The notes beneath the pieces are model-generated. The model searched no databases. It was given only the letters and a program-made list of their open reading frames with translations, and was not told the DNA's origin. This document shows positions 34,883 through 42,972 of a DNA stretch of 64,000 nucleotides, one piece after another. The position numbers and the translations under genes were made by a program. Source of the stretch: UBA5158 sp040389045 (lineage in GTDB: Bacteria > Pseudomonadota > Gammaproteobacteria > DSM-16500); NCBI GenBank assembly GCA_040389045.1, contig JAZKAT010000014.1:87936-151935 (forward strand). Reading direction: 5' to 3'. Numbering within the stretch: the stretch's first letter is position 1; the number at the start of each line of letters is the position of its first letter.

Positions 34883-37087
34883 ATGAATAAGCGGATATCA
34901 ATTGTACTCGGTTTAATTATCCTCAGTCTTGCCATCTGGATCCAAACCACTGACGTCGACACCGTGCGCCAACTTATGATTCGGCTGAATAATATTGGCT
35001 ATGACATGCAATTGCGCGCCAAATTATTTACCCACTTTGTCAAACCTTCAAGCCCGGTAGCGATTATCGATATTGATGATAAAAGTTTACAAGCCGAAGG
35101 CCGCTGGCCATGGCCGCGCACCAAAATGGCGGAATTGGTAAAACGCCTGCAAGAAGAAGGCGTCGTCGTAGTCGCAACTGATATTATGTTTTCTGAATCC
35201 GAAAAGAACCCCGGTAACACCATTATTGACTTACTGGACGCGCGCAAATTAGATAATCCCATCATCAACTCCGCGATAAAACAAATCATTCCTGCGCTGG
35301 ATAATGATGTGCAGTTTGCCGCCGCCTTATCGCAACAAGATACTGTGCTGGGCATGACTTTTTTACCGCGAACGGAAGTATCCGGTTTATTACCGACGCC
35401 GGCGTATCAGCTAACCACACCGGAGGAAAAGCATCTGCCCTTTATCGAAGCGGTGGGTTACATTAGCAACATCCCCCAGCTACAAACCGCGGCAAAATAT
35501 GCTGGCTTCATTAATGTTTATCCTGATCCGGATGGCATCATCCGCCGCGTGCCATTATTGATACGCTACAAAAATAATTTGTATCCTTCACTGGCGCTAG
35601 GCGCGGTAAAATTATTTCTGCTGGAAAAAGTTACTCTTGTTACTGCCAGTTACAATGGCTTTCCCCAATTAGAATCCATCAAACTGGGCCAGCATAAAAT
35701 CCCTACTGATTCCCTCTCTCAAATGTTAGTGCCGTTTAGAGGAAAAAGTTATACCTTCCCTTACTTTTCCGCGACCGATGTGTTACACAAACATGTAATA
35801 CCCGCTAACAGCCTGGCGGGAAAGATTGTCTTTCTGGGCCCTTCCGCCACGGGTTTAGGCGATTTGCGAGCCACCGCGGTGCAGGGTATTTTTCCAGGCG
35901 TGGAAATTCAGGCCACCATTGCGGATGGTATTTTACAGGATAATTATTTTTATAAACCTGAATGGGTAAAGGGCGCGGAAATTTCTACTACGGTAGTGGT
36001 AGGTCTTATTTTTGCAATTCTCTTTCCCTTTCTTGGGCCGCGAATTTTAACCATCATCTCGATTATCATTCCCGTATGTCTCATTGCCTTAAACAATTTT
36101 TTGTGGCTCAGAACTGGCTTGATTATTTATATTCTTATTCCGATTTTGCTGATCATCAGCTTGGCCATCATGAACATTATCTATGGTTATTTGTTTGAAA
36201 GCAGAAAACGTGAACGCTTAAAAGAAATGTTTGGTCAGTATGTTCCTGAAGAACACATCGATGAAATGTTAAAAGGCGCTGACAGTTTCGCCCTGCTGGG
36301 TGAAGACCGTGACATGACGGTGTTATTCGCCGATATCCGCAATTTTACTACCATCTCTGAAACCATGACTGCTTCTGAATTAAAAAATCTTTTAAATGAA
36401 TTTTTTACTCCCATGACGGAAATAATTTTTAAATATGAAGGCACGATTGATAAGTACATCGGCGATTTAATCATGGCATTCTGGGGCGCACCGTTGACGG
36501 ATAAGAAACACGCTGAACACGCCATCACCGCCGCGCTGGAAATGCAGGAAACCGTGGCCAGCCTCAAATCAACGTTTGAAACCCGCGGCTGGCCAGAGAT
36601 AACTATTGGCATTGGCTTAAATTCGGGCGTAATGAGTGTGGGCGACATGGGATCGAAATTTCGACGTAATTACACAGTCTTGGGTGATGCGGTAAATTTA
36701 GCTTCGCGAGTAGAAGGGCTCACCAAATTTTACGGCGTGCAATTAATGATTACCGAATCCACCTATAAAGATCAAAAGAAATTTATTTTCCGTGAATTGG
36801 ATAAAGTACGCGTCAAGGGTAAAAAGAATGGCGTTGCTATCTATGAAGTAATTTGCCGTAAAAAAGATGCTACTCCGGAATTAGAACATGAAATTGAACT
36901 CAGCACGCTGGCGTTAAATAATTATTACCAGCAACAATGGGAAGCTGCAGAAAAACTATTTACTGAATTACACAACGCTCACCCGCAAGTGAAAATATAC
37001 TCTATTTACTTAAAAAGAATTAAAGAACTCAAAGAAACCCCGCCAGCTGCTGATTGGGATGGCGTACATGAGCATCACGCGAAATAG
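34883..37087 (+). CDS. CHASE2-domain class III adenylate/guanylate cyclase
   Basis: 734 residues. An N-terminal membrane anchor (about 5-21) precedes an extracytoplasmic CHASE2 sensor domain (about 30-360; AIIDIDDKSLQAEGRWPWPR is diagnostic). Three closely packed transmembrane segments (about 365-435) lead to a class III cyclase domain (about 475-655). Metal Asp residues lie in VLFADIRNFT and IGDLIMAFWGAP, and the transition-state Asn and Arg in LGDAVNLASRVEGL. A Lys in GTIDKYIGD fits ATP rather than GTP selection. The C-terminal 70 residues look like one or two TPR-type helical pairs. It probably turns an envelope signal into cAMP. Flanked by the adhesin and a FecR-domain gene. Confidence 0.93.
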   Translation: MNKRISIVLGLIILSLAIWIQTTDVDTVRQLMIRLNNIGYDMQLRAKLFTHFVKPSSPVAIIDIDDKSLQAEGRWPWPRTKMAELVKRLQEEGVVVVATDIMFSESEKNPGNTIIDLLDARKLDNPIINSAIKQIIPALDNDVQFAAALSQQDTVLGMTFLPRTEVSGLLPTPAYQLTTPEEKHLPFIEAVGYISNIPQLQTAAKYAGFINVYPDPDGIIRRVPLLIRYKNNLYPSLALGAVKLFLLEKVTLVTASYNGFPQLESIKLGQHKIPTDSLSQMLVPFRGKSYTFPYFSATDVLHKHVIPANSLAGKIVFLGPSATGLGDLRATAVQGIFPGVEIQATIADGILQDNYFYKPEWVKGAEISTTVVVGLIFAILFPFLGPRILTIISIIIPVCLIALNNFLWLRTGLIIYILIPILLIISLAIMNIIYGYLFESRKRERLKEMFGQYVPEEHIDEMLKGADSFALLGEDRDMTVLFADIRNFTTISETMTASELKNLLNEFFTPMTEIIFKYEGTIDKYIGDLIMAFWGAPLTDKKHAEHAITAALEMQETVASLKSTFETRGWPEITIGIGLNSGVMSVGDMGSKFRRNYTVLGDAVNLASRVEGLTKFYGVQLMITESTYKDQKKFIFRELDKVRVKGKKNGVAIYEVICRKKDATPELEHEIELSTLALNNYYQQQWEAAEKLFTELHNAHPQVKIYSIYLKRIKELKETPPAADWDGVHEHHAK

Positions 37088-37132
37088 GATTGTGCGAATG
37101 GCGCTGTCCTATTCGGAAAGCGCCAATCAGGA

Positions 37133-38095
37133 TTAACCGAAAAACTTGTGGAATTGTTTGATAACATCATCCAATAAACCTACGCAGAAACTTCCTACTG
37201 ACTTGCTGGGCCCTTGTGACGGTGACTGACTACCCGGTCTGCCAGGCATGCCAAAACCCGATGGCAGGGTAGTGACAGGAGCAACATTGGCCATTTCCGA
37301 GGGCATAGTCCCTGTGGTTTCAGGCTTAATGTCAAAGCTCTTCACCACACCATAACTATCGCAGGACACACCTTCACCCGCCGAACATTCCGTTAAATCA
37401 ATCGTGCCGCCGGCATTAATTACTTTAATCTGGCCTTTTTCGATTTTTAGCAACAAGCCTTTTTCCGGAGACAACACAGTGACATATTCCGTGCCGCGTA
37501 CACCAATGGTGGCGACCGGAGTATTCATCTTATAGCCTTCTGGATTTTCTTTTGGAATTGCGCCAGTGATGGTACGAAAGCCACCTTTCACCAAGTTGAT
37601 GACTGACTTATCATCCTTACCACCGCCACCACCTTCCTTATATTTATATTCATCTATTTTAATTGCGGTATCCGAATTTAATGACATTAAACTACCATCG
37701 GTAAAACCAATTTCCCCCGTGGAAGTTTTATCTGTTGATACAATATCATGCTCATAAATCACTGAGCGGCGCGTTAAAGGTCGCGGCGTACCACCGGGTT
37801 GCGTAGCCACTACCGTGCCCTTGACCCAGATCGCCTGAGCAATTGCCGGCATGCTGGATGCCGAAGCAGGCGCAGTGGCAGCAGGTGCAGCGGGTGTCGT
37901 GGTGGAGGTTGATGGTTTAGCGGCGGTAGCTGGCGTGGTTGCAGCGGGGACCGCAGCAGCTGGCGTCGTTGCGGTTGTTGGTGCGGCAGGAGCAGCAGCC
38001 GTATCGGCAAACGCTACATCACTTAGAAGCACGCTCGAAATACCTAAGCTAATCAACGATGAGATAAACACTGGCATGACTAATTGTGACTTCAT
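37133..38095 (-). CDS. Secreted FecR-domain protein
   Basis: 320 residues. Signal peptide 1-30 (SDVAFA cleavage), then an Ala/Pro/Thr-rich linker to about 85, then a FecR domain (about 88-225): AIWVKGTVVATQPGG, a hydrophobic strand series, GEIGFTDGSLMSLNSDTAIKID and NTPVATIGVRGTEYVT. A Gly-rich insertion (EGGGGGKDD) lies in the middle. Four Cys follow (TECSAGEGVSCDSY and SFC near the end). Unlike iron-uptake FecR it has no cytoplasmic or membrane part and no sigma-factor neighbour; it is the periplasmic type often found next to CHASE2 cyclases. It converges with the cyclase gene and may act as its periplasmic partner. Confidence 0.85.
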   Translation of the reverse strand: MKSQLVMPVFISSLISLGISSVLLSDVAFADTAAAPAAPTTATTPAAAVPAATTPATAAKPSTSTTTPAAPAATAPASASSMPAIAQAIWVKGTVVATQPGGTPRPLTRRSVIYEHDIVSTDKTSTGEIGFTDGSLMSLNSDTAIKIDEYKYKEGGGGGKDDKSVINLVKGGFRTITGAIPKENPEGYKMNTPVATIGVRGTEYVTVLSPEKGLLLKIEKGQIKVINAGGTIDLTECSAGEGVSCDSYGVVKSFDIKPETTGTMPSEMANVAPVTTLPSGFGMPGRPGSQSPSQGPSKSVGSFCVGLLDDVIKQFHKFFG

Positions 38096-38229
38096 ATTGA
38101 TACCACATCAGTTAAGAATTTATCCTTTAAGTATAATGGATATACAGGTTTCCGCAATGTTTCCTAACAATTGATTTTTTTAACCTTTTTAAGAGGGGAA
38201 AAAATTAAAAATTCAGTAATAACATTCGC

Positions 38230-38257
38230 TTGACAAATAAATTATTCGGCCTATGCT
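38230..38257 (+). promoter_or_regulatory. Sigma70 promoter of aaRS-like gene
   Basis: Perfect -35 TTGACA (38230-38235), 16-base spacer, -10 TATGCT (38252-38257). AGGAGA precedes the ATG at 38320. Confidence 0.65.
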
Positions 38258-38319
38258 AAACAAGTTTGCGCGCAGACATTTTAAAAATCCTTAAGCCCTT
38301 GTAACTAGGAGAGTATTCT

Positions 38320-39192
38320 ATGTCTTTAGTCGATGTTAGTGAAATTAAAACGTACAGTTATATACTTGAAAAGCTACGCTATTTTTTTCAAGTAAAAAAG
38401 CATTTCGTACAAGTACTCGCGCAACCCCGTTTATCCATTCTCGCCGCTTGTGAAGACCCGAAAACCATCAGTCCCTTTATTTTCAGCAATATAAAATATC
38501 CTTTGCCGCAAACCGGTCAAATGTGGCTGGAAGAAGAAATTTTAAAAAATCCAGATGTGCCAGGCGTATTCTGCATAACAACCAGTTATCGTGATGAACC
38601 GAATCCAATCCCCGGGCGCCACCTTAAAGTTTTTCCTATGTTTGAATTTGAATCCCATGGCACCATGGAAGACATGCGCAAACTGGAAAATGAATTAGTA
38701 GAATATCTTGGTTTTAACGCACCCATTCACTGTAATTACGAAAAAATTTGTAATGAATATAACGTCAGGGAAATCAAAGCTGATCTTGAACTTACCCTGC
38801 AAACAGAAATCAGCAATGAAATCAGTTTGGAATATTTCCCACTACGCACTCATCCATTCTGGAACATGAAGCGCAACCTCGATGGGACCTTCAATAAAAT
38901 AGATGTCATTTTGTATGGCATGGAAACGATAGGCTCTGCGGAACGTTCGACAAATACCCGCGAAATGCGGGAAATTTTCCACACCTTATCAGACGGCGAA
39001 TATGCGAAATTATTATTTGATGCTTTTGGGGTAGCGCGCGTGACGGAAGAACTCGACCGGTATCTTGCCCTGCCTATGTTCTCACGCTACGGCGGCGGCA
39101 TCGGTCTTAATCGCTTAGCGCGCGCCATGACTTTGGCTAATCTGATTCCTGAATACAGCACACCGCTATTAGCGGCAGGAGCAGAGTACTAA
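38320..39192 (+). CDS. Stand-alone AsnRS/AspRS-like class II catalytic domain
   Basis: 290 residues, only a class II synthetase core: no N-terminal OB-fold anticodon domain. CITTSYRDEPNPIPGRHLKV then FPMFEFE resembles motif 2 (Arg91 as the ATP-binding Arg), and YGGGIGLNRLARAM near the C-terminus motif 3 (Arg in GLNRL). Within class II it is closest by eye to the Asp/Asn-tRNA synthetase subclass. Such truncated proteins are known as archaeal-type asparagine synthetase (AspRS-derived, about 290-300 residues), which makes Asn from Asp and ammonia; others modify proteins or tRNAs. Strong own promoter and ribosome site; a hairpin terminator follows. The exact reaction is undecided. Confidence 0.7.
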   Translation: MSLVDVSEIKTYSYILEKLRYFFQVKKHFVQVLAQPRLSILAACEDPKTISPFIFSNIKYPLPQTGQMWLEEEILKNPDVPGVFCITTSYRDEPNPIPGRHLKVFPMFEFESHGTMEDMRKLENELVEYLGFNAPIHCNYEKICNEYNVREIKADLELTLQTEISNEISLEYFPLRTHPFWNMKRNLDGTFNKIDVILYGMETIGSAERSTNTREMREIFHTLSDGEYAKLLFDAFGVARVTEELDRYLALPMFSRYGGGIGLNRLARAMTLANLIPEYSTPLLAAGAEY

Positions 39193-39202
39193 AACAACTA
39201 TT

Positions 39203-39230
39203 CCCGCCGATTACCTCGGCGGGACATTTT
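39203..39230 (+). terminator. Rho-independent terminator-like hairpin
   Basis: CCCGCCGA-TTACC-TCGGCGGG, a perfect 8-bp GC-rich stem with a 5-base loop, then ACATTTT. The T-run is short. It lies 10 bases after the aaRS-like stop and just before pyrE, so it could also attenuate pyrE expression. Confidence 0.6.
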
Positions 39231-39239
39231 GGGGTGTAA

Positions 39240-39851
39240 ATGACCGTACTTGCCACGCAAAAACTACAACTCATCCACGAATTTTTTAAAATCAAAGTGA
39301 TTAAGTTTGGTGAATTCAAATTAAAAAGTGGAATTAATTCGCCGGTTTACATTGATTTGCGCCAACTCATTTCTCACCCACAACTTTTACGCGCGGCTGC
39401 TACGTTATTGTGGCAAAGCTGCCAGCGACTTTCTTTCGACCTGCTGTGTGGCATCCCTTACACCGCGTTACCTATCGCCACTTGTCTGTCATTGCAGGAA
39501 AATATTCCCATGATTATGCGCCGTAAAGAAAAAAAAGCTTACGGCACGCAACAACAAATCGAAGGCAGTTATCAAGCAGGGCAAACCTGTCTGATTATTG
39601 AAGATGTGATTACTAGCGGCAACAGCGTAGTGGAAACTTTAAACGATTTGCGTGAAAACAACATTATCGTCCGGGATGTCGCTGTGTTAATTGACCGCGA
39701 ACAAGGCGGCTTGGCAAACTTGCAACAACAAAACCTGAAGGTACACGCCGCGCTGACGCTGACGGAAATTTTCACGGGTCTTTTTCAACAAAATTTATTA
39801 ACTGAATCCGAGCAATCTTTAATCAATAATTTTCTATTGCAACCTTCTTGA
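39240..39851 (+). CDS. pyrE: Orotate phosphoribosyltransferase
   Basis: 203 residues. Converts orotate and PRPP to OMP in pyrimidine synthesis. INSPVYIDLRQLISHPQLL, LLCGIPYTALPIAT and the PRPP-binding loop CLIIEDVITSGNSVVETL are diagnostic; MIMRRKEKKAYGTQQQIEG contains the mobile catalytic loop Lys residues. The sequence resembles the OPRT half of UMP synthase more than enteric PyrE, an impression from the GIPYTALPIAT and RKEKKAYGT motifs. It begins 10 bases after the hairpin, which may attenuate its expression. Confidence 0.93.
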   Translation: MTVLATQKLQLIHEFFKIKVIKFGEFKLKSGINSPVYIDLRQLISHPQLLRAAATLLWQSCQRLSFDLLCGIPYTALPIATCLSLQENIPMIMRRKEKKAYGTQQQIEGSYQAGQTCLIIEDVITSGNSVVETLNDLRENNIIVRDVAVLIDREQGGLANLQQQNLKVHAALTLTEIFTGLFQQNLLTESEQSLINNFLLQPS

Positions 39852-39863
39852 AATCGGGTCTTT

Positions 39864-39879
39864 AATTTCTAAAGAAATT
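39864..39879. terminator. Weak hairpin between pyrE and SseB-like gene
   Basis: AATTTCT-AA-AGAAATT, an AT-rich 7-bp stem between two convergent genes; the short loop and missing T-run make it a doubtful terminator. Confidence 0.25.
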
Positions 39880-39927
39880 GTAATTTGACGTGTTCCAGCA
39901 TGATGTAAGACCTGGCTGGACTTGGTA

Positions 39928-40341
39928 TCAAGTCTGTGGTCGCAGCTGGTCTATCCGCGCTACGATTGTCTTCAGGCGTTTAACTTCATCCGGCGAAAAT
40001 TCCTTATAAAATTCCGTACCCGCGTTAAGCCCAACAAACACTTGCTCGCCCACCCCCGAGATCACATCACGACCGGAAATTTCTACATACTGCATGGCAT
40101 CGTAATGTTCGCCCGCCCATTCAGCCAACCGCTCATTGCTATCAAATACCAGCATAAAATAGTTGCCTTCAATATTCGCAAACAAAGGCCGGAAGGGTTC
40201 TTCTTCATTTACAATAACTGAATTTTTTTCAACGGGAACAAAGAGTAAGCTGCGTAGCAGCGCCAAATAGACCTTATTCACATCTTCCTGACGGCCAGTA
40301 GTGGCATATGCAGTTTGTATTACTTTATCTAGTTCGGTCAT
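39928..40341 (-). CDS. SseB-family protein
   Basis: 137 residues. TELDKVIQTAYATTGRQEDVNKVYLALLRS then LLFVPVE, and later PLFANIEGNYFMLVFDSNERLAEWA, follow the N-terminal domain of SseB-family proteins (strands plus an acidic middle); the C-terminal SseB extension is absent. The biochemical role of this domain is not established; E. coli SseB affects rhodanese-like sulfur metabolism phenotypes. It converges with pyrE and is divergent from the efflux genes. No export signal. Confidence 0.75.
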   Translation of the reverse strand: MTELDKVIQTAYATTGRQEDVNKVYLALLRSLLFVPVEKNSVIVNEEEPFRPLFANIEGNYFMLVFDSNERLAEWAGEHYDAMQYVEISGRDVISGVGEQVFVGLNAGTEFYKEFSPDEVKRLKTIVARIDQLRPQT

Positions 40342-40380
40342 GCCTCACCTATCATTTTAAAAGTAGCGTGAGTTTTCCAT

Positions 40381-40434
40381 GTGTGTCTTTAAGTGTCAAG
40401 TCGTCGCTGTGACAGCTGAGCTGGCATGACACAC
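40381..40434. promoter_or_regulatory. Nested inverted repeats upstream of efflux operon
   Basis: Arms GTGTGTC (40381-40387) and GACACAC (40428-40434) enclose an inner palindrome CAGCT-G-AGCTG (40413-40423). It lies 42-95 bases before the EmrA-like gene in the intergenic region divergent from the SseB-like gene. Plausible regulator binding site; no regulator gene adjoins it. Confidence 0.35.
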
Positions 40435-40475
40435 GTGCATGCGTTAAAATCTCACTTCATATCAGGAATCACCTA

Positions 40476-41339
40476 ATGCGCTTACCGAATACACAAAAAC
40501 TTTTACTAGGCACCTTAGTTGTAGGCTTAGCCGTAATCATAATGTATTACACCCTGGCTTATTTTGGCCGCCATCCCAGCACGGATGATGCCTATGTTCA
40601 AGCCGATACCATCAATGTCGCGACGCAAATCACTGGTCCCGTTGAAACAATTGCCGTGCACGATCATGAAATGGTCAAGCAAGGCCAGCTGCTTTTTACT
40701 ATCGCGCCCGCGCCTTTTCAAATTGCCGTGGCCAAAGCCCAGGCTACTGTGGATGCCGCGCGTGCGGCAGCACTTTTGGCGGAACAGAATGGACAACGAA
40801 TTTTACGCCTGGTTAAGTTGGGCCAGGAAGCCAGAGCGACTGGCGATCAGGCACAATCTCAATTAGACAGTGCCCGCGCCGAACTTGCCGCTGATGAAGC
40901 GCTGCTCGCGCAAACTCAACTTGATTTACACCACACACAAGTGGTTGCACCACGAGCGGGAATAGTGACGCAATTTTTATTACAGCCCGGCAATAATGTT
41001 ATCGCCAACAACACTTTGTTTATTCTTGTTGAACAAGATCATTTCTGGGTAGATGCCAACTATAAAGAAACTCAAGTGGCCCACATCAAACCCGGGCAAC
41101 CGGTGAAAATTGTTCTCGACATGTTTCCCAAACATGTTTTTCATGGCTTGGTCGATGCGGTCAGCTCCGCGAGTGGCGCTGTGTCTTCACTGCTGCCACC
41201 AGAAAATGCCAGCGGTAACTGGGTCAAAGTCACACAACGTTTTCCCGTGAAAATTGTCATTCAAAATCCTGATGCGAATTTTCCACTACGCGCCGGCGCA
41301 ACGGCTACCGCGACGATTGATACCACAACGCGAACTTAA
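40476..41339 (+). CDS. EmrA/HlyD-type membrane fusion protein
   Basis: 287 residues, short for EmrA (about 390) because the coiled-coil hairpin is reduced. One N-terminal membrane anchor (about 8-30) is followed by STDDAYVQADTINVATQITGPV, the biotinyl-lipoyl-like half motif. A helical hairpin (about 88-150) rich in Ala, Gln and Glu comes next, then VVAPRAGIVTQFLLQPGNNV, the second lipoyl half, and VDANYKETQVAHIKPGQPV, typical of EmrA. Bridges an inner-membrane pump to an outer-membrane channel. The pump gene follows after 3 bases; no TolC-like gene is in the window. AGGA precedes the ATG. Confidence 0.9.
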   Translation: MRLPNTQKLLLGTLVVGLAVIIMYYTLAYFGRHPSTDDAYVQADTINVATQITGPVETIAVHDHEMVKQGQLLFTIAPAPFQIAVAKAQATVDAARAAALLAEQNGQRILRLVKLGQEARATGDQAQSQLDSARAELAADEALLAQTQLDLHHTQVVAPRAGIVTQFLLQPGNNVIANNTLFILVEQDHFWVDANYKETQVAHIKPGQPVKIVLDMFPKHVFHGLVDAVSSASGAVSSLLPPENASGNWVKVTQRFPVKIVIQNPDANFPLRAGATATATIDTTTRT

Positions 41340-41342
41340 ATC

Positions 41343-42869
41343 ATGACTACCACCACTGAACTGAACCCGCATCGCTGGTATATTATCGCGGCTGTGATGT
41401 TATCCACGGTCATGGAAATTCTTGATACCACTATTGTAAATGTTTCATTGCCGCACATGATGGGATCATTAAACGCTGACCGCGACCAGATCAGCTGGAT
41501 ATTAACCTCTTATATTGTCGCCGCCGGTGTGTTGATGCCATTGACGGGATTTTTAGTTGGCCGTCTGGGCAGTAAGCGTTTATTGTTAATTAATATAGTC
41601 GGCTTCATGATTGCGTCTATGTTATGCGGCACCGCCACTAATTTAGCCGCCATGGTTTTTTTCCGTTTGCTGCAAGGTATTTTCGGCGCTTCACTGGTGC
41701 CACTGTCACAATTTATTTTACGTGAAACTTTTCCCTTGTCTGAACAACCCAAAGTCATGGCGATCTGGGGCATAGGCATTATGTCCGCGCCGATTATGGG
41801 GCCGACCTTAGGCGGATTTATTACTGACACCCTGAATTGGCGCTGGATTTTTTTTATCAATATTCCCATTTGCATTATTGATTTGGTACTGGTGGTCATG
41901 TTCATCAAAGGTTCGGAAATGGGTAAAGGCGCGATTGACTGGCTAGGCATGATACTCATGATTGTCAGCATAGGTGCGCTGCAATTATTTTTGGATAGAG
42001 GCCAGGTAGATGACTGGTTTGCCTCTGATACAATTTGTTTATTGTTTGTAATTTTTGTCGCGACGTTTAGTTATTTTCTCATTCACAGTTGGCGCGTCGC
42101 CAATCCCATTATCAATATCCGTTTGTTTGCCGATCGTAACTTTGCCTTTGGCACCTTGATGGTGGCATTCTTCGCCGCCTCAATTATAGGCTGTATTACC
42201 CTGCTGCCACAAATGCTCGAAAGTTTGTATGGTTACACTTCGGAATTATCCGGTTTGATGATGGCGCCGCGTGGAATTACTAGCGCAATTACCATGGCCA
42301 TGGTCGGGAGGTTCATGATGAATGGCGTGGATGGTCGTCTTATCATTAGTGTAGGTTTAGCAATAGGCGCGATCACCCTCTGGCAAATGAGTCAGATCAC
42401 CCTTGAAATGAATATGGGTTTCTTAATTATCAACGGCTGTATTCAAGGCATAGGCATAGGTTGTTTTTTCCTACCTTTAACTGCCATCGTTTATTCATCG
42501 CTACCTAACAGCGCCATTGCCGAAGCCAGTGGTTTATTCAATTTCGGTCGTAATCTGGGCAATGCCATTGGTATCTCTATTCTAATTTCCTACCTGGACC
42601 GTGACAGTCAAGCTAATTGGAATTTGTTGGCAACTCATATTAAAGCCAACAATCCTAACTTCACCCACTGGTTAACACGCCATAATTCTTCTTTATCAGA
42701 CCCTCACACCCTGGCCAAATTGGGCAATACGATTAATACCCAGGCCAATTTCATTGCCTATCTGCATACTTATCAGATTGCCGCGCTGGTCTTAGCGGCA
42801 GCCTGTGTCATGACACTTTTATTAAAAGCGCCGAAAAAACGGCAACTTGCCGCTGCGGATTTGCATTAA
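41343..42869 (+). CDS. DHA2-family MFS drug exporter (EmrB type)
   Basis: 508 residues, about 14 transmembrane segments. MEILDTTIVNVSLPHMMG is the DHA2 motif D1 (LDxTxVNVxLP) and GRLGSKRLLLINIVGF the MFS motif A; GIMSAPIMGPTLGGFITDTLNWRWIFFINIP contains motif C (xPxxGPxxGG). Works with the upstream membrane fusion protein as a tripartite proton-driven efflux system. Substrate unknown: drugs, bile-like detergents and fatty acids are typical for the family. Translation is probably coupled, with 3 bases between the genes. Confidence 0.93.
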   Translation: MTTTTELNPHRWYIIAAVMLSTVMEILDTTIVNVSLPHMMGSLNADRDQISWILTSYIVAAGVLMPLTGFLVGRLGSKRLLLINIVGFMIASMLCGTATNLAAMVFFRLLQGIFGASLVPLSQFILRETFPLSEQPKVMAIWGIGIMSAPIMGPTLGGFITDTLNWRWIFFINIPICIIDLVLVVMFIKGSEMGKGAIDWLGMILMIVSIGALQLFLDRGQVDDWFASDTICLLFVIFVATFSYFLIHSWRVANPIINIRLFADRNFAFGTLMVAFFAASIIGCITLLPQMLESLYGYTSELSGLMMAPRGITSAITMAMVGRFMMNGVDGRLIISVGLAIGAITLWQMSQITLEMNMGFLIINGCIQGIGIGCFFLPLTAIVYSSLPNSAIAEASGLFNFGRNLGNAIGISILISYLDRDSQANWNLLATHIKANNPNFTHWLTRHNSSLSDPHTLAKLGNTINTQANFIAYLHTYQIAALVLAAACVMTLLLKAPKKRQLAAADLH

Positions 42870-42904
42870 ATTGTTTTCCATACGGCACCAGGGGTAAAAT
42901 AAGC

Positions 42905-42910
42905 TATAAT
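42905..42910 (+). promoter_or_regulatory. -10 element of pckA
   Basis: TATAAT 63 bases before the pckA ATG, in a 103-base intergenic region; no recognisable -35 at 16-18 bases. Confidence 0.4.
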
Positions 42911-42972
42911 GCGTGACTTAGACGCATGTCATGACAGCGCAGGCTTTAAACATAAGGCAGGAATAATACTTC

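Noticed and set aside
37851..38174. Ala/Val/Gly-rich plus-strand ORF
   Set aside because: Shadow of the Ala/Pro/Thr-rich linker of the FecR-domain protein on the other strand.
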